A stretch of DNA of 64,000 bases from Hexactinellida sp. DTS-2022 (GCA_028753945.1 JAPNXP010000006.1:1488001-1552000); one strand, 5' to 3'; counted from the stretch's first letter, positions 22,361 to 34,308 are shown. Notes: generated by a model not told the origin, from the letters alone. Numbers and translations are program-made.

Positions 22361-22902
22361 GTAGGGAAGGACTGTAGTAACGGGACACTTTGCGGATGTC
22401 GTGTTTGGTGCTCGCATGTATTGCAGTGGGTTTCGAGATAGGACTTTTATTTGAGGTTTCTCCATCCAATGTATCACCTGCTAATAATTATAGTAATTTA
22501 CGTATGTATCGGCCAACACCTTTTCTAATTAATTTCAGCCATATCCAAGGGATTTTTAACATAAAGAAAATTCACCTTAGCGAAGCCGGGATTTTCTATT
22601 AAAGTTGTTATAAGTAAAATCTAAATTGTACAGTTTGCATAACGTTCGAATCGATTGTTTAGTTAGTCACAATCGAAATTAAGGAGATGATCAATTTGTA
22701 AAAGAAGTTAGACCAATTTATACACTACATTATTTCTACAGAATAGTATATTTATAATTCCATAAAAAAACACGGATTAAACAGATGATGTGAACAGGTT
22801 TTGAATGGAAGTGTTTGATATGATGAGAAGCTTTGTTTTGACAAAAACGGTCCCCCTACAAATTGGTGCGGGGTGACCATTTTTGTCAAATATCCATGGT
22901 AT
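22361..22902. other. Spacer with dispersed repeats
   Basis: Contains a possible exon (about 22428-22602), the dispersed repeat shared with 18.0-18.1 kb, and at 22840-22902 a gacaaaaacggtccccc / gaccatttttgtc hairpin. That hairpin is the insertion site of the LTR element and has a relative at 53.04-53.14 kb. Confidence 0.5.
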
Positions 22903-23480
22903 TGTTAGACCGAATTAGTATATACCAGATCCCCCACTTAGATTAGTATAGGTATTCAACTAGTGCTAGCTAGTATATAGTCAAATATAGAGTCAATTAG
23001 TTAGTTTAGTATTGCATGCCAACATTATTTCTGTTATTCTTTATTGTCAGTATTCTCAAGTAATAATACATTCATGATTGTATCTATTACGTTTCCGTCT
23101 GAGCGAGCACTCCCATACCTGCCAACCTATTTGAGACATATCCCTGTACGAGGCACCTATATTCCCCTGTACATTGGCCAAAATCCCTGTACACCCCAAA
23201 AAATCTTTCTTCTAAAGGTGAAAACATAGTTTATATGGACTGTACAGGGAATCACTGTATGCTCATATAAGAACAGATTATTTACACAAAACAAATGCTA
23301 TATTTAGATGGTGTCGACATGTTTAGGTATTAATAGACTCAAAGTAAATAATTATTCCCTAGCTAAAAATCCCTGTACAAATGTAAAAATCCCTGTACGG
23401 TCCAGCCAAAATGGTCAAAATCCCTGTACTGTACAGGGAATCCCTGTACGGTTGGCAGGTATGCACTCCGCTTCACAACA
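22903..23480 (+). repeat. Left LTR, carrying a 348 bp MITE
   Basis: About 230 bp of LTR plus an insertion at 23115-23462. The LTR resumes with cactccgcttcacaaca. Confidence 0.9.
23115..23462. mobile_element. hAT-like MITE (CCTGCCAACC ends) in left LTR
   Basis: Ends atacctgccaacc / ggttggcaggtat. Interior is rich in atccctgtac. Flanks gcactccc (23107-23114) and gcactccg (23463-23470) agree in 7 of 8. The other LTR (37.24 kb) has the uninterrupted site gcgagcactccgcttcac, which proves the insertion. Confidence 0.9.
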
Positions 23481-23517
23481 TAATAACAGAAATAACTTCA
23501 AATCCTCAACCGAGACA

Positions 23518-24345
23518 ATGGCAACGAATCAACCCGTAATTCTACCTTAGTCGAAAAGGAACGCATTTCTGACTGGCGTGTTATATTCGAGGCAAGTACG
23601 GAAACTATCCGAGCACAAGAGGGAGGAGAGAAAAGGGCTTTACAAATGTTACCCGCATATGTTAACCGATCCTTCGAAGATCGAGAATGTGTGCGCGAAT
23701 TAGTTAAGCCCGCGGAAACAGTAGTGAAGCACTGGACGCGCTTGCCTACACATTGGATCCACCAGTATACCTGTATAATTCAAGACAGGCCCTCTGCAAA
23801 CTCACCTGGCAACCCGGAGAATCGATTGACTACATGTTTTACAGAGCCAAACGCTTAGCAGCTGAAGCCGGCGTCGACCTAAAGTTCGTAGCTTCGCTGG
23901 TTGCTTCCCAACTCCCGCGTGACGTAGAGTCAAAAATCAAAGAAACGGTCGTTACAAATCGACAGTGATCTCGAAAGTCCCGCTAGCCGCAAACTACTCG
24001 CTGATATAAAGCGTGGGCTTATTGATCACGGACACGCACTTGATAAAGGGAAGCCGCGACGTCGAACGAATTGTCAAAGTAACGTCAATTCGGACGAACT
24101 CAAGCCCGAACAACCGAAATCAGATAACGTGGACGAACCACGAGGATCCGAACAAACAATAGCCCACACCCAACACAGGGGTATCGACGAGGACGAGCTC
24201 AGGGCCATGGGCCGGGAACACAACAACGCTTAAGTGGTTGCTACATATGTGGCGAAGACCATTTTTGGCGCTATTGTACAAAGAAATGCTGCCCCATCTG
24301 CGGAGGAAAAGGTCACGGTATAGCCGATTGCTTCCGAAAGAAGTT
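23518..24345 (+). pseudogene. gag region of the Ty3/gypsy element
   Basis: Capsid-like sequence (ISDWRVIFEAS.., LPAYVNRSFEDREC, WQPGESIDYMFYRAKRLA) is spread over three frames with a stop at 23966. The nucleocapsid part at 24233-24345 has two CX2CX4HX4C zinc knuckles (CYICGEDHFWRYC and CPICGGKGHGIADC). The product would form the particle that packages element RNA. It is disrupted. Confidence 0.8.
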
Positions 24346-24357
24346 TAGCGGACCTGT

Positions 24358-24478
24358 CACGCCAAAATTGGTCCGGGTCAAAAATGGTCCGGGACCAATT
24401 TTGGCTGGCCATAAATGGTCCGGTCGGACTAGTTTTGGTCGCCAAAAATGGTCCGGCCGGACCAGTTTTGGTCGCGTG
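24358..24478. mobile_element. ~120 bp GGTCCGG-rich insert in the protease region
   Basis: Inverted ends cacgccaaaattggtccgg / ccggaccagttttggtcgcg with internal copies of the same motif. It keeps the protease frame open. Similar GGTCCGGCC hairpins lie at 43.01, 58.74 and 59.70 kb. Confidence 0.6.
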
Positions 24479-24949
24479 AAGTTGGCTAACACACCAATTG
24501 AAATGATTCTCGACTCTGGCGCAGGGCCATCCGTTCTCGATTTTGGCACAGTTCGCGACCTGGGACTGGAAAGACTCATAAACCGCTGCTCAGGAACTGT
24601 TTACGGCGTTGGACAGAACCCAGTTCATATCATCGGAAATATAACACTTGATATTGACATAGGCGACAATCAATTCGTGCGCCACTCCTTCGGGGTTTTG
24701 CAAAACTCAGGTAGAATCCGGATACTGGGTAGGGATCTGCTTTCAAAATTTGGCCCTACGGAATTCGACTGGGATAATCAACGAGTACGATTGAGATGGA
24801 AGGATACACAGGCAATACTTGAAAGCGGAGATGCTCTCGCCCGATCAGCTGTCGCTGCTCTCGAAAGCGAAATTCACAATGAAACGAGCAAACACTCTAG
24901 TCACGCTCACGGCCCGTCGAAGAGTCGCGACTCCCTAAGGTCTCAATAA
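24479..24949 (+). pseudogene. Retroviral-type aspartic protease of the gypsy element
   Basis: Open from before the small insert to 24949. It shows the catalytic triad context MILDSGAGPSVLD, the flap region and the C-terminal ILGRDLL signature. It cuts the element polyprotein in related elements. The domain itself is uninterrupted, but it belongs to a defective element. Confidence 0.85.
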
Positions 24950-25988
24950 ACCCAGATCTACCTGTCAAAGCGAAAGAGCAGTTATTTTCTCTGATCGAGG
25001 AATTCCATGACGTGTTTGCAGTAAATTCAAAGTCGCCAGTCATCACTCCAAATGCAACTCACGTAATTGATACCAGAGGACACCACCTGTAAAGCATAAA
25101 CAACGTCGAGTATCGCCTATGACGCAAGCCCTGATCGATGCACAGGTCGACGAAATGTTGAGAAACGGGATATGCCGCCCCTCGAACTCTCCATGGAGCA
25201 GTCCAATAATTCTGGTTACTAAGAAGGATGGCGCAAGGATTGAGATCGATATATCGGTCTTCAAAAATATCGGAAAATATCCGATATTTTCCGATATTCT
25301 CCGATATTTTCCGATATTCTCCAATATTTTCACGATATTTTCCCGATATTCTCCGATATTTCACGATATTTTCCGATATTTTTCGATATTCTCCGATATT
25401 TCACGATATTCTCCGATATTTTCACGATATTTCCGATATTTCCCGATATTCTCCGATATTTTCGATATTTTCCGATATTTTCACGATATTTCCGATATTT
25501 TCCCGATATTTCTGATATTTTTCGATATTTCCGATATTTTTAAAAAATATCGCGATATTTATCGATATCGAGGATTTTCCGATATATCGTATCGATATCG
25601 GGGATTTTTCCCTATATCGATATTTGTAAAACTTTGGATGGCGGTACAAGGTTTGTTGTTGATTATCGCTCATTGAACGACCTAACTCGCAAGGACGCCT
25701 ACCCGATGCCAAACCCCCGTGATATTTTAGACAGTATGCACGGTGATAACTATTATAGCTCTCTTGACTGCGCTAGCGCCTACTGGGCTGTTGCGATCGA
25801 AACGAACGACCAACCAAAGACTGCATTCTCCACACCGAGAGGACATTTTGAGATGACGGATGGCTTTTGGGTTGTGCAATAGTCAAGCAACCTACCAACG
25901 GTTGATGGACAATACCCTACACAATCTCAAGCGGACCCACTCCTGTGTATATGACATACTGGTTCACTCTCCCGAACTCACCTTGCAT
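24950..25988 (+). pseudogene. Reverse transcriptase, 5' part, interrupted
   Basis: RT blocks visible: ALIDAQVDEMLRNGICRPSN and SPIILVTKKDG, then after an insertion RFVVDYRSLNDLT, MPNPRDILDSMHG and SSLDCASAYWAVAI (the region before the YxDD box). Stops and frame changes occur near 25080 and 25880. The domain is cut at 25988 by the 8.3 kb P-type element and resumes at 34316. Confidence 0.85.
25234..25636. mobile_element. CGATATTTTCC satellite-like insert in RT
   Basis: 403 bp of near-tandem cgatatttt(c)c. It starts caaggattg, ends aaaactttg, and is flanked by gatggcg on both sides (25227-25233, 25637-25643). Seven to eight bp duplications suggest a hAT-type MITE whose body has expanded. Confidence 0.75.
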
Positions 25989-26431
25989 CAGGGGGGGATC
26001 AATCGACAGATACTTGGCCCATAGCCAGGTGGTGGGTCCCATTTAAAAAAATATTTCATGAAGTACCTGGTACTTCATGGAGGGTACGTATCAATATTAT
26101 TGCGAAATTTTGCAGTAAATTATCAAGAATTTACACTAAGGCATAGCCTACTCTATATAAGGCCTACCATCAAATGTACCATGGATGAAGTAGTGTACGA
26201 TGAGAAAGTGATAAACTCAGTTCAATGTTTTCAACTTCATTTAGAAAATAATCTGTTATAATAAATAATTCTAGTAAATTAATAGATTTTCTCTATTGAG
26301 TCTTTATTGCTTACTTAACAACAACGATAAGAATACATAAAGAATAATGTGGGTTCGAATAACAATAATAATAACAATAATATTATTAGAAGAGTAACCT
26401 TCTGGTGTATTTCATTAATGTGAGAACTTCT

Positions 26432-29267
26432 TCAGTTTTCGCTTTCTTTACCTTCAGATGCAACAGCGGAGTTATAATTTTTAACCTTGTTAGCTAGTAA
26501 ACAGTTGGCGCAAGTGAAAATAAGATTTTTTAGGATAGTCAAAATAGAGACACCACAAGAAATGGAACTCGATTTAGCAATCGCATCAGTCTCTTCTAAG
26601 AATATCAAGGTTACTTCCACAATCATTTTTCTGGATGATCCTTGCATCAATATCGCCAACAAGTTGTCTTTGCTTTCAATTGCAATTAACGTCTTCCATA
26701 AAGTTACTATAGATTCGAGGATAAACTCAGATGGATACTTTAGGCCACCACGGTCAGTTAATTGCAAAAGCCTGAACTCGGGTTGTGAATCTTCATCAAA
26801 GATAAAGTATTTGTTAATGGTCAAAAGATCAATGCAAACATGACATGGCTGAGTTTTTAAAATATATTTATGTACTGCATACCAGCAATAAAAGCTAATG
26901 ACTGAAGTGTCTGCAAACTACATTCAATGGAAGTTTAGATCATCAATTTCATCGCCATTATTCGTATCAAGGGATGAGTATGAATCTATAAATGTCTGAA
27001 TTGAATATAAGCCACAATCTTGTTGTGAAGCAAAAATCTTTAATATGTTGGATAACTTGAGGCGGCGTTCAGTTTCAAGAATTTGAAGATACGAGATATG
27101 ATAGTTTGAACCTGACATCATACGATATAGGCCAAAGTGATGTTCTAATGGATCTGTCTGTAAAAAGGATGTCAAAAGATAGTTAAATCTACAAAATCCA
27201 GTTAAATGGTTAGTTATCTGAGGCAAACAGTACAAGCATGTTTAAAACTGGTAAATGTTTGTTTACTTAACTTTCCTACATTTCCTGGCAAGGCCAGCCA
27301 AGTCTCTAACCAAATAACAACACAAGCTAAGAATGAAAATCGTTCGTCCTGGTATGTTAGAGGTCTTGAAATATCATCATTCAAACGTTTACCTTTAAGT
27401 GGGGAATTTATGTTGAACAGTTTCCAAATTTGAAGAAGCATTTCAACAAAGTCGTGTGTATTGTTTCGGTCTTCTTGGTTACGGAGTTCATTCTGTAACT
27501 TCAGAGCTGCAACAGTTAATTCGTTGAATACTTCAAAACAAGTTTCACATTTTGGCGCTCAATAGCAGAAGGATAACAAGCTTTGATAGTCAAGCTAGGA
27601 GCTAACTTAGCTAAGGATTCTTTCTCTAAATTATAGAGGAGACGCACATCACTAAAAGATGCAGAGTAAACTTGAACAGGATACACACAGTATTCCAGCT
27701 TAATGTTCTGAAAGTTGGGAAAGTGAAAGGTTTTTCCGAATATCTTTCTGATTCAACCAGTTGTTTCGAATACTTTTCAAAATGTGCACAAAGTCAAAAG
27801 TAACCTAGAGTTTTCTTTTATTATCAGAAGGGTGTGGTACACTAGTCTCTAACTGTTTAGTTGGAGAAAATAACTTGAATATGTTTACGTTTAAAGGGTA
27901 ATTGTCGGTAGAAATAATCTGTACTTTCAAACCGCAAGATTCGATATCCAAAATACAAGACTTAATTATAGGAAAAGGTATTGAGCAGATATAGATGCGT
28001 AAGGTATCAAACGAGAAATACAGGACCATTTTTTGTGTAGACTAGAAACCATGATAGCAAATAGAGTTCTTGTGGGGTTTTCAGGGACAAGTTAGGACCA
28101 AATATTTTTTCACCCTTATATGAGATATCAGACTTAACGTGGAATTCATCCATCTGAATAATTACATTCTTCTCTTGAGAACTAAAAGAAGAAGTTACCT
28201 GGCTAAGGTACATAAGTACAAGAGTCGTTTTCCTGCCCAAAAGAAGAGTACAACTTTTCTAGTGTGTGAACATGTGGAAAAGAAATGCATTCTGAACTTT
28301 GGAGAAATTTGTAACTAGGAGGAGAAACCAGATGCGTTTTTATGGCCAGAATTTATGTAATAACATTATATCTCCTTCTCTTCTTATAAATACCCACATT
28401 CTCTAGTTGGCCAAGAATAAATTGTAATCTTGGCAAATCGGAACAATTGGACTCTGTTTCATCACTATATAATAGATTACATATGGCCTCCTCAATATGT
28501 TCTTTTGCTTTAGAGATATGGTGAGGATGTTTCTTCAGAGGGGAAGAGCTAAGTTTCAGAGTAATCTCTGTAAACATCGTTTCAATTTGTCGGATATCAG
28601 TGATAGAGATAAGTGAGAGAGAAATGGACTCCCCATATATAGTATATCCGTTCAAACTTCACAGATAAAAAATAATTTATTTCAAGAGAAACATCTGCAC
28701 AAATATTATGATTTTCCATCTTAGGCAAAAAAATCTCACACAATTATCTGTTTGAATCCCAACTAACCAGTCAGTTGGGATTGTTACCAAAGCTAACTTA
28801 TCTCGTATTTCTTGTATACAATCAACACGAAACTTCTCCATTTCTGTATTCTCTGATCTCAAGCTGAGATTAGTTGCTTGGTTCAATAAATCTTCCTCTT
28901 TGGAGTCGCAAGAGAACCGAGTTCGTTTGATTCTAATTGAAGGGTTAGAGGAATAATAAGACGGACAACCAGGAAGGAGAGAGGGGACAGCGCCAGGATT
29001 TAATTTGGGTCTTCCTCGCGGGACCTCATAGGATGTGCCATCTCCTCTGGGTACCGTGTGAAAATATTGAATATCTTCCTTCGGAAAATGCTTAGCACAC
29101 ACATACACCATTTTGAGGTCAGAAATATCCTCACGATGGAGAGCACGTATCCAGTATCCAGGCATGTCGTAACTCAGGTGGACCATCTGGAAGTTTAAAA
29201 ACTGGGACGCGCTCTTCTGGGGTACGTATAAATACCCCTACAACCAGGGGCAGAACAGTTCGGCATT
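26432..29267 (-). pseudogene. P-element-like (THAP9-type) transposase
   Basis: Order from the 5' end: a THAP zinc finger at 29267-29000 (CSAPGC, then FKLPDG, WIRALHREDIS, VYVCAKHFPKEDI, VPSLLP) spread over three frames; a helical segment at 28655-28353; the RNase H-like core with MDEFHVKSDISYKGEKIFG (28240-28007) and ISTDNYPLNVNIFKL (28029-27805); the insertion domain NINSPLKGKRLNDD (27441-27214); and the C-terminal signature FLQTDPLEHHFGLYRMMSG with ILETERRLKL (27235-26924). A trailing frame at 26824-26432 has a CANC motif. The family cuts DNA with GTP as cofactor. Six or more frame changes make this copy inactive unless some are introns. Confidence 0.85.
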
Positions 29268-30200
29268 GAGAAAAATTAAATATCTAACTATTAAAAAGAA
29301 ACAAAGTCAAATATAGTACTAGGAAGTGCTTAAAATATCGGTGGAAGGAGAATTGTATTAATAAATGACTAAAAATAAACAAAAATCAGTAACAAGTTGA
29401 TCTGTTTTGTCAGAAATGGACCCCCCTGCAGATTTGGACCGGGGGGTCCATTTCTGACAAATCTTACTTTGCTTGGCAGAAATGGACCCCCTTGCAGAAA
29501 TGGACCCCCTTTCTATAACATTTATGTACACTTCTTTGATTTCTTTCCTCACTCTACTTTCACATATATTCTAATCGGTTATCTCTATATTTCATACAAC
29601 AAAAGATTACATTTTGAATGTACAAACATAGCATTAGAATGCTATGGTACAAATTATATTTTAGTGAGTAACCAATACTTCATTGTGATTTACGCAGGAA
29701 AGTTGCTTATACAGTGTAACCTCGATTATCCAGACTCTTTGGGACCACTCAAACAAGTTCGGATAATCTAGTAAATCTACAGTCCGGATAACTGAGGTTA
29801 TTTATGTTTTGACAAAAACAGTTGTACTGTACATACGAAAAGATTTAAGCATACATGGATCAAACTATGATATTTCTATTTCCTTCTGACAGATTTAATT
29901 CCAGAAAGTTCATGAAATTCATTTGTAATACAAATGAGTTGCGTACAAGTTACAACATTCCACTAATAGCACAAAGAAAGTGTTGGTTCAACCGTTATAT
30001 TAACATTTGAAGTTTGAACATTGCAAAATTAGTACCAAACTTACGTAATAATTGATGCAATAATTTGTCACCTCAAAAAATGAAGTAATCAAAATAAAAT
30101 AAAGTTTTTGATTACCATTTGTTACATAATGTATCATATCTAAATTCAAATTCACTATAAAATGTAGAAACTAAATGCAAGAAAATCTATACACTTTACA

Positions 30201-32840
30201 TTGACATTCTCATCTACCTTCAAAACAATGGACCCCTCCGAATATGAACTCATATTGTCATACTTGATGACCGACTCGTACCCCCATGGATTTACGAAAG
30301 ATCAGAAGAGGAATTTACGAAAGAGAGCCTCCAAATATCTTGCTATAAATGACAAGCTTGTTAAGCTCTCTGAAGGCAAGCAACTTCTTGTAATCAAAAC
30401 TGATGATATTCCAAGTATTCTGAGAGAAATCCACGATAATGTTGGACACCAATGTGCATGTTACTCATATAATATCGCGAAAGCCCGGTATTTTTGGCCT
30501 GGGATGCTAAAGCAAATTCGTTCTTACGTGGACAATTGTATTCGCTGTCAAAAGAATCAGCCTACACTGAAAGCTACCAGTATACCACTACAACCTCCCA
30601 GTTATTACTAAGGTGTGGTTTCGTGTAGGAATGGACCTTACTGGCCCACTTGTGAATTCCGAAGGGTACAAGTATATATTAACTATGATGGACCACTTTA
30701 CTAAGTGGATAGAAACTCGCCCACTTAGATCTAAGGAAGCGAAAGAGGTAGCAAAAGGGATATTCTCCATTTACTGTCGACAGGGAGCACCTGTACAAAT
30801 TATTTGTGATAATGGGACTGAGTTTACAAACAAAATTTCCAAAGCCCTGCATGATGCTTATGATTGTAAGCTAATCTTCTCAGCCCCATACCACCCTCAA
30901 ACCAATGGGTTAGTTGAATCTGCCCACAAAGCACTCAAAAGATGCTTAGTGAAATCGTTGGATGAAAAGAATGAAAATTGGGCTCAATATCTTGACGAAA
31001 TCACCTTTTCTCTTAACATAAGACCCCGAGATACTACAGGATTCTCAGCATTTGAATTGATGCATGGGTCACGTAAACCTCGCTTACCAACAGAGGCAGA
31101 AAATCTTGCAATGCTATATCCTGATGTGGCTATTGAAGAATCCCAGTCTCTGGGGAATGACACAAGTGAAAATACAACAACGGAACTAATTCAGTCCATG
31201 CAAGCTGCACAAGCTAACGATCATGTTGTAGCTGGCGAACTTCTAACGCGCTCAAAGGAGTTGATGAAGAGACGCCATGACAAGAAACTTAACCCGATCA
31301 CCTTCAATAATCTGGATAAAACAGACGAAGTCCTCATTTAAAATGTCTACCAAAAGAAGAAAGGAGGGAAATTTCATGATAAATGGCTTGGTCCTTATAG
31401 AATTGCTAAATTAAATCGTAATACAGTCAAAATATATCGTAACAAATCCATCCAACGCGTGAAAAGATCCAAAGTTAAGCTCCTGAAAAGATTGACTCCT
31501 ATAAATTCTGCCGACCAACAAGCCACAAGATCTCAGCGCTTATCAACTAAAATAGAAACCTCTACTATCGAAAATTTACAAGCTGAAGATACACCATCCA
31601 TTGGCGCCGAAGAAACGGTATTTGCGACGATATCACCTCCTAGGCATACCCGCCAAGACACGATTGATAAACTCAACTCAATGAAAAGTTTAATTATCAA
31701 CTCAATCAAAACAAATATTCCTCTGTCTGATCTCCATCGGGAACATCACATACGACGCGATATGAAATTTAAAGATTTATTCAATTGGAGAACTGACCGT
31801 TACCCATCCTATTATACAGAGTATGCTCAAGAAGATCAATTGGAAACCACCTATGAAATGTCTAACTTGTTGGCTCAATGGTATTTAGATAGTTTTGAGA
31901 TAAAAATACCTGAGTACCAATACACAGGTGAGGACTTCGATTTTGGAACTCGCTGGACAGGAGAGAGCATGGACTATTCTACGAATGTTCTTCTACCTGT
32001 TGTTCAACAGTTCCTAGCAACTTCTAAAGCATCGGCAAACAGTGATAATACTCTAGCCACACCTGCATCACTTCGTCTTGAAGATTCATGTGTTACTTGG
32101 GGTGGTCAATTCGAAGGAAATGAATTAGTCAATACTTGTCCGGTTGACAATTTCATAACTCTACTAAATTTGCACTGGCATAAAGTCTCTTCGGCTCTTC
32201 GGTTAGCAAATGTTTCTCCATCTCAGCGTCTGCAAACCATGTTATCACATATAACTTCCCGTGAATTCGATGAATTGAGGAACTGGCTAGCTCCTCAACT
32301 AGGAGTGCGACTTGTCAACTTTCGGTTTGACTTTCTTGGTTACGAAGGGGCAATGGTGCAGTTGTTAATTAATCTATCTATCTGTTCCGATCGTTACGAA
32401 GTAATCTTCCAGTGCTGGAGTTGCAGTTATCAATCAGAGAAGAAATTAAACTTGCTTTCTGTGCTAACATTCAAAGAAAATTGCCAAAACACCATTGATT
32501 TCCAAATCAAAACAGCTTTTTCATGCTTAAAGTGTCGAGATCCAAATGCCAAATTAGAATCTCTTAGCCAGAAATTTGTTCAAGTTCCCCTCTCATCATT
32601 CTTGAGGTCGGTCATGTTAACAATGTCTCACTAATTCGTGAAACTGACATCAAAAATCAAATCAACATTACACACGACCAAGATCAACTACATTACTCCT
32701 TACTCGGATATACTATACATAGTGGCCTTCATTTCACAATGAGAACCAAACTGAAAGATGAATGGTATACATATGATGGCATAGAACGTCCGAAGGTTAA
32801 GCGAGTTGATTCCCAATATGCCTTCATTAGGACAGATTAA
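30201..32840 (+). pseudogene. Ginger-type integrase fused to USP-like cysteine peptidase
   Basis: The first frame (30201-30611) has an H2C2 zinc-binding domain (HDNVGHQCACYSYNI, CIRCQKN). The second (30613-31341) has the DDE integrase core: GMDLTGPL, ICDNGTEFTN, YHPQTNGLVESAHK (D, D, E present). A GPY/F-like module follows after a single in-frame TAA at 31339 (KWLGPYRIAKL). The C-terminal ~390 residues hold a cysteine-box-like NTCPVDNFI (Cys codon 32137-32139), two CxxC pairs (CWSC, CLKC) and, in a shifted frame to 32840, LLGYTIHSGLHF..WYTYDG, which resembles the histidine box of ubiquitin-specific proteases. Damage is light: one frameshift near 30610, one stop and one frameshift near 32600. 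Ginger elements are known to carry extra peptidase domains; the USP-like reading is my inference. Confidence 0.75.
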
Positions 32841-32999
32841 TTGCATCGTTTATGTGTTATCCTATGGTACTACTCCTAATGAACAATTTTCTATTTAATT
32901 ATCGCATTGTAGTAACTCATTTATTAAAAATCAATGCTAGAAATTAAGCTTTATAGTCGGCCGAAATTAAACATGTTCAGATTAGACCTCTGCGCGGGG

Positions 33000-33130
33000 C
33001 GGGTTAAAAAACGCGGGTTTCGGGACCCGCGGATTCTTGCAGGTCAAAGGATCTGAATATTTTTGCGGGGCGGGGTGGGTGGGGGTCCGAGATTCTTCTT
33101 GCAGGACAGTGCGGGTTGGTGCAAGTGTTC
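33000..33130. other. GC-rich palindromic patch
   Basis: Gcggggcgggttaaaaaacg and cgggacccgcgg alternate in otherwise AT-rich DNA. Probably a MITE remnant inside the Ginger 3' region. A similar patch occurs at 55395-55520. Confidence 0.4.
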
Positions 33131-33720
33131 TTGCTAAGTCTCTTTGAGGGGAAGTCCCCCCTATTGTAACAATGTACCCCTCTTCAGTGCCTAAACAAAC
33201 TTAATGATCAATATTACCTCAAGATGGCAGTAGTGTTGCGATCGAAAGAGTTTTATTGTACAATTATTCCGTAATCCCATATAATTAACTGAGAAATCGC
33301 TGTTCTAATATAGCCCAAAGCGGACTGTTCTTAACCTCAGTTATCCGGACTGTAGATTTACTAGATTATCCGAACTTGTTTGAGTGGTCCCAAAGAGTCT
33401 GGATAATCGAGGTTACACTGTACTGTATAAGCAACTTTCCTGCGTAAATCACAATGAAGTATTGGTTACTCACTAAAATATAATTTGTACCATAGCATTC
33501 TAATGCTATGTTTGTACATTCAAAATGTAATCTTTTGTTGTATGAAATATAGAGATAACCGATTAGAATATATGTGAAAGTATAGTGAGGAAAGAAATCA
33601 AAGAAGTGTACATAAATGTTATAGAAAGGGGGTCCATTTCTGCCAAGCAAAGTAAGATTTGTCAGAAATGGACCCCCGGTCCAAATCTGCAGGGGGGTCC
33701 ATTTCTGACAAAACAGATCT

Positions 33721-34308
33721 AACAATTTTTAACCCGCTGATAACCACTTGTGACCCACATGCCCATATATGGGCATAAAGTGGTTTAGTTCCATTTCCGT
33801 GACCCATCGGTGGTAAACGTCGTGTTAAAATATTTTTAACTATACATAGATAAATGTAAATAACTATGGGTCAATAATAATAACGTATACTACTTCATCC
33901 TTGGTGCAAAATATCAGCTTTGATGGTAGGCCTTATATAGAGTAGGCTATGACTAAGGGTAATTTTTTTAAAGCTTATTACACTTTACACCTAAAGGTGA
34001 GAATTGCTGACTAATTAAAATTATTTTAAAAAAGTAAAAAGTGTGTTTTGGGTAAAAATGCTCATAGGAGGACTTCAGGGACCAGATGTAATTAACTTCG
34101 TATCAATTTATGCTAATCTGACACAGGTGACAACCCCAGAGTGTCACTTGTGGCAAATACTGAATGGGTGTAGGGGTCCAAAATCAATAAATTCGTTAAG
34201 TACTTGGTACTTCGTGAGGGTGGGTGGGTGGGTATGCCCTAAAAATATATTTTTCCATGAAGTCACCTATGGGCTTTAGTATTCTTAAGATTGACCCCCC
34301 CCCCCCTG
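33721..34308. other. Right subterminal part of the P-type element
   Basis: No gene. Holds the inverted partner of the left subterminal repeat (gtaggccttatatagagtag, about 33933) and a poly-C right end. A short hairpin, ccatatatggg, lies near 33765. Confidence 0.6.

Larger units (their letters stand above)
29399..33720. mobile_element. Ginger-type element between ~400 bp inverted repeats
   Basis: The arms 29399-29801 and 33331-33720 are inverted copies starting gatctgttttgtcagaaatg. Each arm contains a gacccccctgcag hairpin and an 80-90 bp pogo-like MITE (aacctcgattatccagac / gtccggataactgaggtt). Between them is an integrase gene on the plus strand. The arms may be the element's own terminal repeats or a composite. 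No clean target duplication is seen (taacaa occurs on both sides, offset by 3 bp). Confidence 0.65.
25989..34308 (-). mobile_element. P-type (THAP) DNA transposon, 8.3 kb with nested Ginger element
   Basis: The left end is caggggggg..atcaat and the right end its inverse with a longer C run. The direct repeat cttgcat lies at 25982-25988 and 34309-34315. Subterminal inverted repeats are visible: catagcctactctatataag near 26140-26165 and inverted near 33930-33950; paired gaagtacctggtacttcatg-like hairpins near 26057 and 34198. It encodes a P-element-like transposase on the minus strand. The 29399-33720 interval is a secondary insertion. Confidence 0.82.

Noticed and set aside
22390..22602. 70-aa ORF as a stand-alone gene
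   Set aside because: No promoter, and half of it is a dispersed repeat also present at 18.0 kb; kept only as a possible exon.
25119..25676. 185-aa frame rich in FSDIFRYFPIF
   Set aside because: Translation of the cgatattttcc satellite insert joined to RT remnants.
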